A stretch of 64,000 nt of DNA. Source: Planctomycetota bacterium. Lineage in GTDB: Bacteria > Planctomycetota > UBA1135 > GCA-002686595. The translations under genes and the position numbers were made by a program. The stretch lies in contig SIAI01000010.1 in assembly GCA_009691855.1 (NCBI GenBank), positions 1 to 64,000 on the forward strand. Reading direction: 5' to 3'. This document shows, piece by piece, positions 17,342 through 25,004 of the stretch; the first letter of the stretch is position 1; each line of letters begins with the position of its first letter. The notes under the pieces are model-generated. The model saw only the letters and a program-made list of their open reading frames with translations, did no database searches and was not told the origin of the DNA.

Positions 17342-18894
17342 CTTCCTTCGACCTGCGGCTCCAAGTCCTCGCCCAGCCGTCCCTCGACCCACACCAGCCG
17401 CGCCTGCGCCTTGGCGTAGGCCGCCTTGGCCAGGACCTCGGTCGAGAGTGCCTGCGCCAGGTCCTCCTGGAACTGCAGCACCTGGAAGGTGGTAGAGAGG
17501 CCGACCTCCTGGCGCGTTTGCTCGGCCTCCAGCTGGCGCTGGGCGAGGTTACGGCTCTTGATCGCCGCGCCCACGGTCTCGCGCTGCTTGTCGACCTCGT
17601 TCACGGCCGTGCGCACCTCGGCCAAGAGGTCGAGCTCCAGGCTGTCGTACTGCAAGCGCGCGCCGCGTAGCGAGGAGCGCACCGAGTTCTCGGCGTTGCG
17701 CGCGCTGCGGTTCCACAGCGGCAGGCTGAAGGTCAGCGCGGCGGTCGAGCTCGGAAAGTCCCAGCCCGCGGCCTTGTCAAAGGCGTTGTTCGGGTCCGAG
17801 TCGAAGCCGGCGCTGGAGGTCGAGAGCGAGAGGTCGAGGCGCGCTTGGCGCTCGGAACGCGCGCGCAGCAGGGCGAGCTCGGCGCTGTCGATGTCCAGCC
17901 GGCGCTGGGCGAGCTCCGGACGACGCTCGATCGCCAGACGCAGCGAACTACGCCAGTCGAGGCTCTGCGGCACGTCGGCCTCGGGCAGCGTGGTCAGGGT
18001 CTGGATCGGCCAATCCCAGGCCGCGAGGTAGGCCTCGTAGTCGCCCTCGGGCCGCGGCGCCAGCATGCGCCGCAGGGAGTCGCGCGCCTGACGTACGCTG
18101 TAGTCGGCGCGCACGCGCAGTTCCTCTTGCTGCGCCACGTTGGTCTCGGACTGCAGCACGTCCACCTCGGTCCCGGCGCCAACCTCCAGACGCCGCTGGT
18201 CCTGGGCCAGCTGCTTCTGGCCGAGGTCCACGGCGAGCTCGCGCACGGCCAGCTCCTTCTCGGCGCTGACCAGGTTCCAGTAGGCGTTGTACACGTCGAG
18301 CAGCACGAGCGCGCGCGTCTCGCGCTCACGCTCGCGCTGGCGCGCCAGCACGATCTCGCTGGCACGCTGCTTCGAGGTGGCGTAGCGCCGCCATGCGCCG
18401 CGCAGCAACGGCTGCGTCAGCGCGGCAGTCAGAACGTCGGTGGTCGACACGTCGAAGGACGCGAAGCGACTGTTGGTCTTGGAGTTGATGTGGTCGAACG
18501 ACAGATCGATGCTGCCGCCGCTGGTCAGCGGGAGCACCAGGCTCGAGGACAGGCGTAGGTCATCGCCCTCCACCACCGAGGCGCCCGCGAAGGAGTTGGT
18601 CTGCTCGGTCTCGCTCTGGCTCGCCGAGCCGGTTGCGCTGAATACCGGATCGAATGCGCCCCAGCTACCCAGCGCGTCGTAGCTCGCCGCCTCGGTCACG
18701 AGACGCTCGATCTCCAGGCCGAAGTTGTTGCGCAACACGATCCTTAGCGCGTCTTCGAGGGTGAGTTGCAGCACTCTCTCGGATCCCTGGACGCTGGCCG
18801 CGGGCGGTTCCTGGCGCGGCGCGGCCAGCACGGGGCACAGACCCAGGAACCAGGCGGCGCTCGAAGCAGAGGACCGGGGTGAGCGGGAGGGCAT
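17338..18894 (-). CDS. TolC-family outer-membrane efflux protein
   Basis: 518 residues from ATG 18894, the start that gives a signal peptide (residues 1-30, SSAAWFLGLCPVLAAPRQ). The body shows the TolC two-part repeat: long helical coiled-coil stretches (QRERERETRALVLLDVYNAY, ELAVRELAVDLGQKQLAQDQ) alternating with beta strands such as SSLVLPLTSGGSIDLSFD and TAALTFSLPLWNRSA. A hallmark TPQPLLRG-type block appears as LTQPLLRGAW. Such proteins trimerise as a channel through the outer membrane and need an inner-membrane pump; no pump or membrane-fusion protein is in this window. The 104 bp to the next gene upstream, tsaE, are long compared with other gaps, so a separate promoter is possible. Confidence 0.88.
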   Translation of the reverse strand: MPSRSPRSSASSAAWFLGLCPVLAAPRQEPPAASVQGSERVLQLTLEDALRIVLRNNFGLEIERLVTEAASYDALGSWGAFDPVFSATGSASQSETEQTNSFAGASVVEGDDLRLSSSLVLPLTSGGSIDLSFDHINSKTNSRFASFDVSTTDVLTAALTQPLLRGAWRRYATSKQRASEIVLARQRERERETRALVLLDVYNAYWNLVSAEKELAVRELAVDLGQKQLAQDQRRLEVGAGTEVDVLQSETNVAQQEELRVRADYSVRQARDSLRRMLAPRPEGDYEAYLAAWDWPIQTLTTLPEADVPQSLDWRSSLRLAIERRPELAQRRLDIDSAELALLRARSERQARLDLSLSTSSAGFDSDPNNAFDKAAGWDFPSSTAALTFSLPLWNRSARNAENSVRSSLRGARLQYDSLELDLLAEVRTAVNEVDKQRETVGAAIKSRNLAQRQLEAEQTRQEVGLSTTFQVLQFQEDLAQALSTEVLAKAAYAKAQARLVWVEGRLGEDLEPQVEGR

Positions 18895-18998
18895 GGGCGC
18901 GAGAGCATAAGGGAGCCCGCGCGCCCAAGCCACGCCCGCGCGGCGCAGTACCGAAGGGAAACGCCGCGGCGTCGTGCGGCGTAGCGACCGGCGCCGAT

Positions 18999-19532
18999 TC
19001 AGCGTGCTTCCAGGAGCTCCAGACCTGCGCACGAACCCGCGAGCCGCAGGGCGCGCGCGAGGGCCGCGTGCAGCTCGCGCTCCCGGGCGCCGGCGCCGCT
19101 CTGGGGCGCGAGCAGGCGTGCTTCGAGTTCGCGCACGCTCACCCCGCGGTGGGCGAAGGTGAGCTCGGCGCGCGGCGCCGGCAAATAGGCTTCCACGCGG
19201 TCGGCCCACTCCACCACCGCCACGCCCTCGCCGGCCAGGAACTCGGTACCCTCCGCGAACAGGGCCTCGGCCCCGCCGCGCCAGGCGTCGAAGTGGTACA
19301 GCGCGAGGCGCCCGCTCAGGGCGCGCATGCGCGTGAAGGTCGGCGAGGCCACGGCCTGGTCGAGCTCGAGCCCGCGCCCGAGGCCGCGCACGAGGGTCGT
19401 CTTGCCGGCGCCGAGCTCGCCCACCAGCGCCAGCAGCGCGCCTGGCACCAGCACACGCCCGAGCACCACGCCCAGCGCCTCGGTCGTCTCGCTGGCGTGC
19501 GAGCGCGCGCGCCACAGCAGCTCAGCCGCCAT
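18999..19532 (-). CDS. tsaE: tRNA threonylcarbamoyladenosine biosynthesis ATPase TsaE
   Basis: 177 residues. The P-loop VGELGAGKTTLVRGL (about residues 37-51) is followed by the family-typical ASPTFTRM and HFDAWR (the Y/H-x-D box), then VVEWADRVEAYLP, where Trp-Ala-Asp is conserved. TsaE is the ATPase that works with TsaB and TsaD to add threonylcarbamoyl to A37 of ANN-decoding tRNAs. It overlaps the end of thiL by 11 bp. The C-terminus after residue 120 is an alanine/glutamate-rich tail and may not belong to the family core. Confidence 0.93.
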   Translation of the reverse strand: MAAELLWRARSHASETTEALGVVLGRVLVPGALLALVGELGAGKTTLVRGLGRGLELDQAVASPTFTRMRALSGRLALYHFDAWRGGAEALFAEGTEFLAGEGVAVVEWADRVEAYLPAPRAELTFAHRGVSVRELEARLLAPQSGAGARERELHAALARALRLAGSCAGLELLEAR

Positions 19533-20451
19533 GGATCCAGCCGCCCTTCCCGTCCCACGCGCGCAGCGCGCCGCCCTCCACGCGCGCCACGGCGAGCCCG
19601 CCGCCGACGCGCACGCGCCCGATCACACCGAGCCGCGGAAATCGTCGCGCGGCCTCCGGCTCGGCCGCGCGCCAGCGGCGCGGCGTCAGGGTCGCGAGCA
19701 GCTCGTGATCCTCGCCATCGCTCAGGGCATGCGCGCGCGCCGCGCGGCCGCTCTTCCGCGCCAGGCGCCGCGCGTCGGCATGCACCGGGACGCGCTCGAG
19801 CTCAATGCGCACGCCCGAGGCCGAGGCTAGGCGCGAGAGATCGAGCGCCAACCCGTCGCTGACATCCATCAGCGCGCGCGCGCCATGGGCCAGCAGAAAC
19901 GCGGCCTCGGCGAAGCGTGGCTCCGGATCGAGATGGCGCCCCAGGCGGCTGCCGCCCAGCGGGCCCGTGACCAGCAGCAGCTCGCCCGCGCGCGCGCGAT
20001 CGCGTCCCGGCGGCCGACCACGGCCGGCGAAGCGACCGAGGGCCGTGACCGTGATGGAGAGCGGTCCGCTCGTGCTGGAGAGGTCGCCGGCCACCAGCTC
20101 GGCGCCGTGCTCGTGGGCCTTCTCGTCCACACCCTCGATCAGCGCGCGCAGCCGACTGGCCTGCTCGCAGAGCGGCGCAGCGATGCACAGCACCAGGGCC
20201 ACGGGCTGCGCGGCCGTGGCCGCGAGATCCGAGAGCGCGCGCCCGGCCGCTTTGCGCCCCAGCGTGCGCCCGGCGCAGCCGAACTCGGCGTGCACGCCTT
20301 CGACCACCTGGTCGGCGCACACCACCGGCCGTCCGCGCAGGGCCTTCAGCACCGCCGCGTCGTGGCCCTGGGAGCCCGTGAGCGCTCGCGCGCGCGGACG
20401 GCGCGCGATCCAGCGCAGCAGTTCGGCCTCGTTCCAGCCCATCGCGTCCAT
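19522..20451 (-). CDS. thiL: Thiamine-monophosphate kinase
   Basis: 309 residues. ThiL converts TMP to TPP with ATP. Family features are GSQGHDAAVLKA near the N-terminus, VVCADQVVEGVHAEF (metal-binding Asp), KAAGRALSDLAATAAQPVAL, ALMDVSDGLALDLSRLA and LSDGEDHELLATL near the C-terminus. The ATG at 20451 is one base after the thiE stop; a second in-frame ATG follows at residue 4. With thiE it forms a thiamine pair, and its last 11 bp overlap tsaE, so three functions share one transcript. Confidence 0.95.
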   Translation of the reverse strand: MDAMGWNEAELLRWIARRPRARALTGSQGHDAAVLKALRGRPVVCADQVVEGVHAEFGCAGRTLGRKAAGRALSDLAATAAQPVALVLCIAAPLCEQASRLRALIEGVDEKAHEHGAELVAGDLSSTSGPLSITVTALGRFAGRGRPPGRDRARAGELLLVTGPLGGSRLGRHLDPEPRFAEAAFLLAHGARALMDVSDGLALDLSRLASASGVRIELERVPVHADARRLARKSGRAARAHALSDGEDHELLATLTPRRWRAAEPEAARRFPRLGVIGRVRVGGGLAVARVEGGALRAWDGKGGWIHGG

Positions 20452-20452
20452 G

Positions 20453-21091
20453 CTACTCGGCGCGCTCCTCGAGCTGCTCCAGGTAGGTGCGCGTTGCCAC
20501 GCCCGGCTCGGCGGCGCCCAGCAGACGCGAGCGCACCGCCACCCCATGCAAGCCGCGCGCGACGAGCTCGCGCGCATCCTCGGCGCACACGCCGCCGAGC
20601 GCGTACGCCGGACACGGGGCCGCGCGCGCGGCGCGTTCCAGACCCTGCATGCCGACGGGCGCCTGGGCGTGTTCCTTGTCCGGCGTCGCGCGCAGCGGGC
20701 CGTGGAAGACGTAGTCGGCCCCACGCCACGCGCGCGGGTCGTCGTGCGCGTGCGTGGAGAGCCCGAGCGCCGTGGCGGGTCCGAGCCAGGGCCGCAGCTC
20801 CTCCACGCGCAGCGAGCGAAAGGAGAGGTGCACTGCGTCGGCCGCCAGCGCGCGCGCGAGGTGCGCGCGATCGTGCACGGCGAACCACAGTCCCCGGTGG
20901 CGCCGGCGCAAGTCCTCCAGGCTGCGGGCGAGCTCCAGGTACTCGCGATCCGAGAGCCGCGGCTCGCGCAGCAGAAAACCCGGCAGACCGGCCGCGCAGG
21001 CGCGCTCCAGCGCGTCCACCAGCCGGGCGGCACTCGCGCGCTCGAGGTCGCCGGGCGAGAGCGCGATCAGGCGCGGCAGCGCGCGGATCAC
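20453..21091 (-). CDS. thiE: Thiamine-phosphate synthase family (ThiE/TenI)
   Basis: 212 residues. A TIM-barrel with family blocks LDALERACAAGLPGFLLREP (strand 1-2), FAVHDRAHLARALAADAVHL (the RAD-like diphosphate site), LGLSTHAHDD, GADYVFHGPLRATPDKE and ALGGVCAEDARELVARGLHG, followed by VAVRSRLL. ThiE joins HMP-PP and HET-P to give TMP; TenI paralogues are aromatases. The T-x-S-K-like segment here reads ATPDKE, compatible with either; the direct link with thiL favours ThiE. The GTG at 21091 overlaps the stop of the upstream gene (GTGA). Confidence 0.85.
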   Translation of the reverse strand: MIRALPRLIALSPGDLERASAARLVDALERACAAGLPGFLLREPRLSDREYLELARSLEDLRRRHRGLWFAVHDRAHLARALAADAVHLSFRSLRVEELRPWLGPATALGLSTHAHDDPRAWRGADYVFHGPLRATPDKEHAQAPVGMQGLERAARAAPCPAYALGGVCAEDARELVARGLHGVAVRSRLLGAAEPGVATRTYLEQLEERAE

Positions 21092-23238
21092 GCCGCCGAC
21101 TCGGCCAGCTCGACGATGTAGCCGAGCTCGCGCAGCAGCGCCTGCATGCGCCGCGGCGTGACGCGACCCTTCAGGCGCACGCGCCGCTCGTCGAGGATCT
21201 CGGCCAGGTGCCGACGCGTGCCCGCGTCCTGGCAGAAGCGCCGCAGGACGTCGGGCTCCTCGCAGCTCAGCACCAGGTTCGTCTCGAGGCGCATCAGGCC
21301 CGCACGCAGGGCCCAGTCCTTGATCGAGAAGGCCACGTTTTGCGGCACGGGCGTGCGCGCGTTCGACTCGATCACGCGCATGAGGTCGCCCAGCGTCATG
21401 CCGCCGCGTAGCGCGCGCACCACGCCGTCCTGGGTGATGCGCAGGTGCAAGAGCGAGCCCTGCTTCTCGCGCGTGCAGAAGCGATCCAGGGCGTGGATCA
21501 GCTCGCCGTCGTCGCCGGTCGGAAACAGCACCACCTCGAAGTCCGGCGTTACCACCAGGCTGGCCTCGCGCAGCGGCGCGCGCGGGCGATCCTCGACGCC
21601 CACCAGGCGCGCGCCGCTCTGCGTCAGGCGCATGGCCACCGGCCGCCCGGCCTTGTCGTAGCCTAGGTCGATCAGACCCAGCAGGTACAGGCGCTCGCGC
21701 GCCCAGCGGATCAGGCTCCAGGCCAGACGCTGCGGATCCTCCAGCGTCGGCGCGCGGCCGCCCTGGCTGCGCTCGGCGAACAGGTCCTCGGCCGTGCCGT
21801 CCTCGAGGTGTAGGAGGTACGTGTTGCGCGCCAGGAACGGCAGGTACATCAGGTCGTACCAGGTCTGCGGCTCGATGCGCTTCAAGAGGCGCAGGAACAG
21901 CTGACGCATGCCCACCTGGTGCAGCGGCTCGCCGGCGAAGGAGCGCTCGGACAGCGAGTAGTCGAGCAGCGCGCGTTGCTTGTCGAGCAACCCCAGCGCC
22001 TCCCACTCGCGCCCCTTGGCGGTCACGGCGAACGTGCGATTGCCGGTGCGGTCGATCAACCCCTGCTGGCGCGCGAAGCGGAAGATGAAGCGCAGCACGT
22101 CGTCGCGCGAGAGCTCGCGCCCCGGGTTGGGGATCAGGTGCTGCAGGATGCGCCGCTCGGTGGTCTTGAAGATCTCGCCGCGCACCGTGAAGCGCACGCC
22201 GTGCTCGTTCAGGTACGTCAAGAAGCGCGAGCTGTTCGAGGCCAGGTCGATGCCGGCCGAGAGCTCTTCGTGCGGGCGGTCCGGGTCGCTGGGCACGGCC
22301 ACGCGCCGCAGCCAGGCGAGCGCCACCTCGTTGAACACGACCAGCGTCTCGTCCTGCAGGGCGATGCCGTAGCGCGAGAGATCGAGCTCGCGCACCGTGC
22401 CGACTAGCGACTGCTCCAGGATCAGGCGCCAGCGGCGCGCGTTCCAGTGCAGGCCCTTGCTCTCGGTACGCTCGAAGAAGCTCTTCGGCAGGATGCCGCC
22501 GAACTCGAGGATCGCCTTCTCGACCAGCGCGTGCAGGCCCTCGGGCAGGCGCTCGATGCGCGCGGCGCAGGCCGTCTCCTGCGAGTACATCTTGTACAGC
22601 TCGCGCAGCCGGTGCGGCGGCAGCGGGCTCTTGGCGCCGTCGGCGTAGAGCTGGTCCATGTGCCCGCGCAGCGACAGGATCGCGAACAGCCCGCCGTGGC
22701 TCTCGCGCCGGCGCAAGAGCAAGCCGTGGCCCAGCTCCAGCGGCAGACCCAGCAGGCGCTCGCCGAAGCTCTCGAAACGGCGGTCATCGCCCTCCACCAC
22801 CACGCCGCGCCGCGCCAGGGACGAGACGCAGGCCTCGAGTTCGTAGGGCGAGAGCCCCACCAGGCCCGGCGCCAGGGTGAGCTCGCTCCAGCTGCGCTGG
22901 AAGCGCGGCGCGCCCACCAGGCAGTCCACCACCGTCGTCAGCCGGCGCCCCAGGGCGCCGACGCGCTCCTCGACGCGCATCGGGTCGGCCATCCAGCGCC
23001 CGATGCGCGCGCGCAGCGCGTCGTCCTCGCCGTTGGGCGGCTCGCACTGCTTGCCGCCCCAGAAGCGGTGCAGCTCGATCAGGTCCGAGCGCCGGCGCGC
23101 CGCCAGCCACTCCGCCAGCGCGAAGCCGGGCCCGGGCACGCGCGCCGTGGGCGTCGCCGCGCTCTCCTTGCCATGGCCGTTCGTGCCCGCGGCTTCCGCT
23201 GCGCCGCGCTCGTTCTCGAAATCGTGGGTGTCCTTCAC
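21088..23238 (-). CDS. XPB-partner protein with helicase C-terminal-like and XPB/Ssl2 N-terminal-like domains
   Basis: 716 residues from a GTG that overlaps the stop of the XPB helicase (GTGA). There is no helicase P-loop or DEAD box, so it is not itself a motor. The C-terminal 250 residues look like the XPB/Ssl2-type N-terminal domain found in actinobacterial helicase-associated proteins: LVVTPDFEVVLFP, LHLRITQDGVVRALRGGMTL and VPQNVAFSIKDWALRAG. Residues 1-40 are low complexity. By analogy with bacterial and archaeal XPB-partner pairs I infer that it binds the helicase and guides or stimulates it. It is the least certain of the three repair-like genes in the operon. Confidence 0.75.
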   Translation of the reverse strand: MKDTHDFENERGAAEAAGTNGHGKESAATPTARVPGPGFALAEWLAARRRSDLIELHRFWGGKQCEPPNGEDDALRARIGRWMADPMRVEERVGALGRRLTTVVDCLVGAPRFQRSWSELTLAPGLVGLSPYELEACVSSLARRGVVVEGDDRRFESFGERLLGLPLELGHGLLLRRRESHGGLFAILSLRGHMDQLYADGAKSPLPPHRLRELYKMYSQETACAARIERLPEGLHALVEKAILEFGGILPKSFFERTESKGLHWNARRWRLILEQSLVGTVRELDLSRYGIALQDETLVVFNEVALAWLRRVAVPSDPDRPHEELSAGIDLASNSSRFLTYLNEHGVRFTVRGEIFKTTERRILQHLIPNPGRELSRDDVLRFIFRFARQQGLIDRTGNRTFAVTAKGREWEALGLLDKQRALLDYSLSERSFAGEPLHQVGMRQLFLRLLKRIEPQTWYDLMYLPFLARNTYLLHLEDGTAEDLFAERSQGGRAPTLEDPQRLAWSLIRWARERLYLLGLIDLGYDKAGRPVAMRLTQSGARLVGVEDRPRAPLREASLVVTPDFEVVLFPTGDDGELIHALDRFCTREKQGSLLHLRITQDGVVRALRGGMTLGDLMRVIESNARTPVPQNVAFSIKDWALRAGLMRLETNLVLSCEEPDVLRRFCQDAGTRRHLAEILDERRVRLKGRVTPRRMQALLRELGYIVELAESAA

Positions 23239-25004
23239 GCGCCGACCGAAGCCTCCAGTTGCGAAGAGTCGATGATCTCGTAGGAATAGCCCTGCTCGGT
23301 CAGGAACCGCTGGCGCTTCTGCGCGAACTCCTGGTCGCGCGAGCCGAGCGTGACCACCGCGTAGAACGCGGCGGCCGAGCCGTCGGACTTCGGGCGCAGG
23401 ATGCGTCCCAGACGCTGCGCCTCTTCCTGGCGCGAGCCGAACGTGCCCGAGATCTGGATGGCCACGTTGGCGTCGGGCAGGTCGATGGCGAAGTTGCCGA
23501 CCTTGGAGACGATCAGGATGCGCTCCGTGCCGCGACGGAAGCGCTCGTACAGGCGCTCGCGCTCGGCGTTGGGCGTCTTGCCGGTGATCAGCGGCGCGCG
23601 CACGTGGCGCACCAGCTCGTCGAGCTGGTCCAGGTACTGGCCGATGATCAAGACGCGCCCGTCCTGGTGGCGCTCGAGCAGCTGCTGCACCACGCGGATC
23701 TTGGCCGGGTTCTCGCTGGCCACGCGAAACTTGTTGCGCGCCGTGGCGCTGGCGTACTTGCCCTTCAGCGCCGCGGCCAGCGGCACGCGCACCTCGGTGC
23801 AGCGCGCCTGGGCGATGAAGCCCTTGTCCTCCAGCACCTTCCAGGGCACGTCGTAGCGTTTGGGGCCGATGAGGCAGAAGACCTCGTCCTCCTTGCCGTC
23901 CTCGCGCACCAGCGTGGCCGTGAGGCCCAGGCGCCGGCGCGCCTGCAGCGCGGCCGTGACGCGGAAGATCGGCGCCGGCAAGAGGTGCACCTCGTCGTAC
24001 ACGACCAGGCCCCAGTTCTCGCGCGAGAACAGGGCGAAGTGCTCGAAGGCGTCGGTCTTCGAGCGCCGCCAGGTGAGCATCTGGTAGGTCGTGACCGTCA
24101 CCGGCCGCACGCTCTTCTCCTCGCCCGTGTACTCGCCCACGTCGGCGGGCGAGATCCCGGTCTTGTCGAGCAGCTCCTCGCGCCACTGGCGCACGGCCAC
24201 GGTGTTGGTGGTCAGGATCAGCGTCTTCTCGCCCACCAAGCTCATCGCCGTCAGGCCCACCACGGTCTTGCCCGCGCCGCACGGCAGCACGACCACGCCG
24301 TTACCGCCCAGCACGCTGCCGCCGCGGTAGAAGCTGTGCGCGGCCTCGATCTGGTAGGGACGCGGCGCGAACGGCTCGCCGGCGCGCGTGGCCAGCTTGA
24401 GCACGATCGGGAACGGATCGCCGTCCAGGTACCCACCGCGGTCGTCCACCGGGTAGCCGAGCTTGATCAGCGCCTGCTTGATCGAGCCGCGCTGGTGCTC
24501 CTCGAGCCAGACGTGTCCGTCGGCGTCCAGCGTGACGAGTTTGCGCACGCTCTCGTGCGCCAATGCGTCGGCCAGCGCGTCGGCGGCGGCCGAGCACAGC
24601 GCGAAGCGCGCGCCGCTGGCGCCGGCCACGCGCTCGATGCGCAGCAGGCCGTAGCGCTCGATCCAGGTGCGGATCTCGCTCTCCACGTTGCGCGGGATTG
24701 GCACGCAGGCGAACTCGTCCAGGCGCGCCAGGATGTCGTCGGCGCTGAGTCCCAGCGCGGCCGCGTTCCACACCGAGACCGGCGTGAGGCGGTAGGTGTG
24801 CAGGTAGTCGGGGCTCTTCTCCAGCTCGGCGAAGGCGTTCAGCGCGTCGCGCGCGGCGGCGAAGCGCGGGTGTTCCTCGGTCATTGGGCGGCCCTGCGCG
24901 TCGCGCCGGGGGCGCCCGAGCTCGTCGAGCAGCGTGCGCACCGTGTGCAGCATCAGCGTGCGATCGCCCTGCACGATCAGCGGATTGTCGGCGGCTAGCG
25001 TCAT
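23235..25004 (-). CDS. XPB/ERCC3-type DNA helicase (SF2)
   Basis: 589 residues from an ATG that overlaps the uvrA stop (ATGA). The N-terminal 180 residues form the damage-recognition-like part. Motif I is VVVLPCGAGKTVVG (about residue 240), motif II VVYDEVHLLP (DEVH), and the RED motif GLTATLVREDGKEDEVFCLI follows, the mark of XPB proteins. Motif VI is EAQRLGRILRPKSDG. The DEVH box and RED motif separate it from RecG and UvrB. Bacterial XPB homologues are known from actinobacteria and others, with roles proposed in excision repair. Here it is flanked by UvrA and the partner protein, which suggests a joint function, but activity is inferred only. Confidence 0.93.
   Translation of the reverse strand: MTLAADNPLIVQGDRTLMLHTVRTLLDELGRPRRDAQGRPMTEEHPRFAAARDALNAFAELEKSPDYLHTYRLTPVSVWNAAALGLSADDILARLDEFACVPIPRNVESEIRTWIERYGLLRIERVAGASGARFALCSAAADALADALAHESVRKLVTLDADGHVWLEEHQRGSIKQALIKLGYPVDDRGGYLDGDPFPIVLKLATRAGEPFAPRPYQIEAAHSFYRGGSVLGGNGVVVLPCGAGKTVVGLTAMSLVGEKTLILTTNTVAVRQWREELLDKTGISPADVGEYTGEEKSVRPVTVTTYQMLTWRRSKTDAFEHFALFSRENWGLVVYDEVHLLPAPIFRVTAALQARRRLGLTATLVREDGKEDEVFCLIGPKRYDVPWKVLEDKGFIAQARCTEVRVPLAAALKGKYASATARNKFRVASENPAKIRVVQQLLERHQDGRVLIIGQYLDQLDELVRHVRAPLITGKTPNAERERLYERFRRGTERILIVSKVGNFAIDLPDANVAIQISGTFGSRQEEAQRLGRILRPKSDGSAAAFYAVVTLGSRDQEFAQKRQRFLTEQGYSYEIIDSSQLEASVGA

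Noticed and set aside
18860-18880. CTCGAAGCAGAGGA shared by the tolC-like gene start and family-C copy 2
   Set aside because: Only 14 bases match and flanks differ; likely chance within GC-rich sequence, or a distant remnant that cannot be shown.
21088-23238. Calling the XPB-partner protein a helicase
   Set aside because: There is no P-loop or DEAD/DEAH motif in the sequence; only XPB-N-terminal-like and helicase-associated regions are visible.
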